This document shows positions 46,435 through 46,535 of a stretch of DNA of 46,535 bases, one piece after another. The DNA comes from a virus. A program made the translations under genes and the position numbers. The notes beneath the pieces were generated by a model. It did no database searches and was not told where the DNA came from. It saw only the letters and a list, made by a program, of their open reading frames with translations. The number at the start of each line of letters is the position of its first letter. The first letter of the stretch is position 1. The stretch spans positions 1 to 46,535 of IMG/VR virus record IMGVR_UViG_3300046010_005459; one strand, given 5' to 3'.

Positions 46435-46535
46435 ATGCTGACAGTTGTTCTGGATTCGGTGAAGCGCACTCGTGGCAAAGAAGAGTATCGGATGGTGCCG
46501 CGAGCATCGGCGCTCGGTGTTGAAGTCATAGGTGA
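46435..46535 (+). CDS. Small protein, cut by the window end
   Basis: ATG with AAGGAG six bases upstream (an in-frame ATG at 46429 is too close to it). The first 33 residues are readable, MLTVVLDSVKRTRGKEEYRM then VPRASALGVEVIG, and the frame is open to the end of the window. Function unknown. Confidence 0.55.
   Translation, partial: MLTVVLDSVKRTRGKEEYRMVPRASALGVEVIG

Overview
The window is a stretch of a large tailed-phage genome of the T4 superfamily (myovirus). It holds a T4-type replication set: family B DNA polymerase gp43, UvsX recombinase, gp41 helicase, gp61 primase and RNase H. It also carries genes typical of the cyanophage/marine/rhizobial branch of that superfamily: phoH, thyX, nrdB/nrdA, a MazG-like pyrophosphohydrolase, hsp20, a SpeD homologue and an SPFH/prohibitin-like lipoprotein. 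No photosynthesis gene is present, so a cyanobacterial host is not indicated. The host cannot be named from sequence alone; some accessory genes are visibly richer in G+C than the phage core, which fits a proteobacterial host of higher GC. Every gene I can support is on the + strand, with ATGA/TAATG overlaps nearly throughout.

Layout. 1-2.9 kb: metabolic and nuclease genes, a tRNA-Ser, Hsp20 and two mini-ORFs, closed by a UUCG terminator. 2.9-8.4 kb: a consensus sigma70 promoter drives DNA polymerase, a small acidic protein, UvsX and helicase. 8.4-8.6 kb: a gene-free, hairpin-rich stretch ending in a strong terminator, probably a small RNA. 9.2-21.4 kb: late/virion block. Five consecutive genes (9219-13380) begin with the same short leader, resembling the T4 capsid-targeting sequence of internal head proteins; their bodies look like a ligase, a polymerase-beta-fold nucleotidyltransferase, an HxGH/SGTKMR nucleotidylyltransferase, a HAD phosphatase and a possible nuclease. 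Structural proteins, a Dps-like ferritin and an AT-hook protein follow. 21.4-26.7 kb: primase, ThyX and class I ribonucleotide reductase. 26.7-30.8 kb: small genes, three tRNA-type genes, a methyltransferase, an SPFH lipoprotein and MazG. 30.7-34.2 kb: an RNA-linked island with two Y-RNA-like repeats, one with a tRNA-like part, directly upstream of a Ro60/TROVE-like vWA protein, then SLOG, SWIM-finger, cPrr-type and calcineurin-like phosphoesterase genes. 34.5-42.3 kb: tRNA-Arg, glutaredoxin, epimerase and glycosyltransferase, RNase H, PhoH and a RecB-like nuclease. 42.3-46.5 kb: small unknown genes, ending in three tandem near-identical promoters each in front of a small, GC-richer ORF.

How it fits together. 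SpeD, RNR, ThyX, MazG and glutaredoxin supply precursors; gp43/UvsX/gp41/gp61/RNase H replicate and recombine DNA. Two promoter classes can be read: TTGACA-N16/17-TATAAT/GATAAA (host sigma70, early/middle) and ATAAATA boxes like the T4 late promoter, mostly in or just before the virion block. The two most interesting systems are the apparently capsid-packaged enzyme set and the phage Ro60/Y-RNA island.
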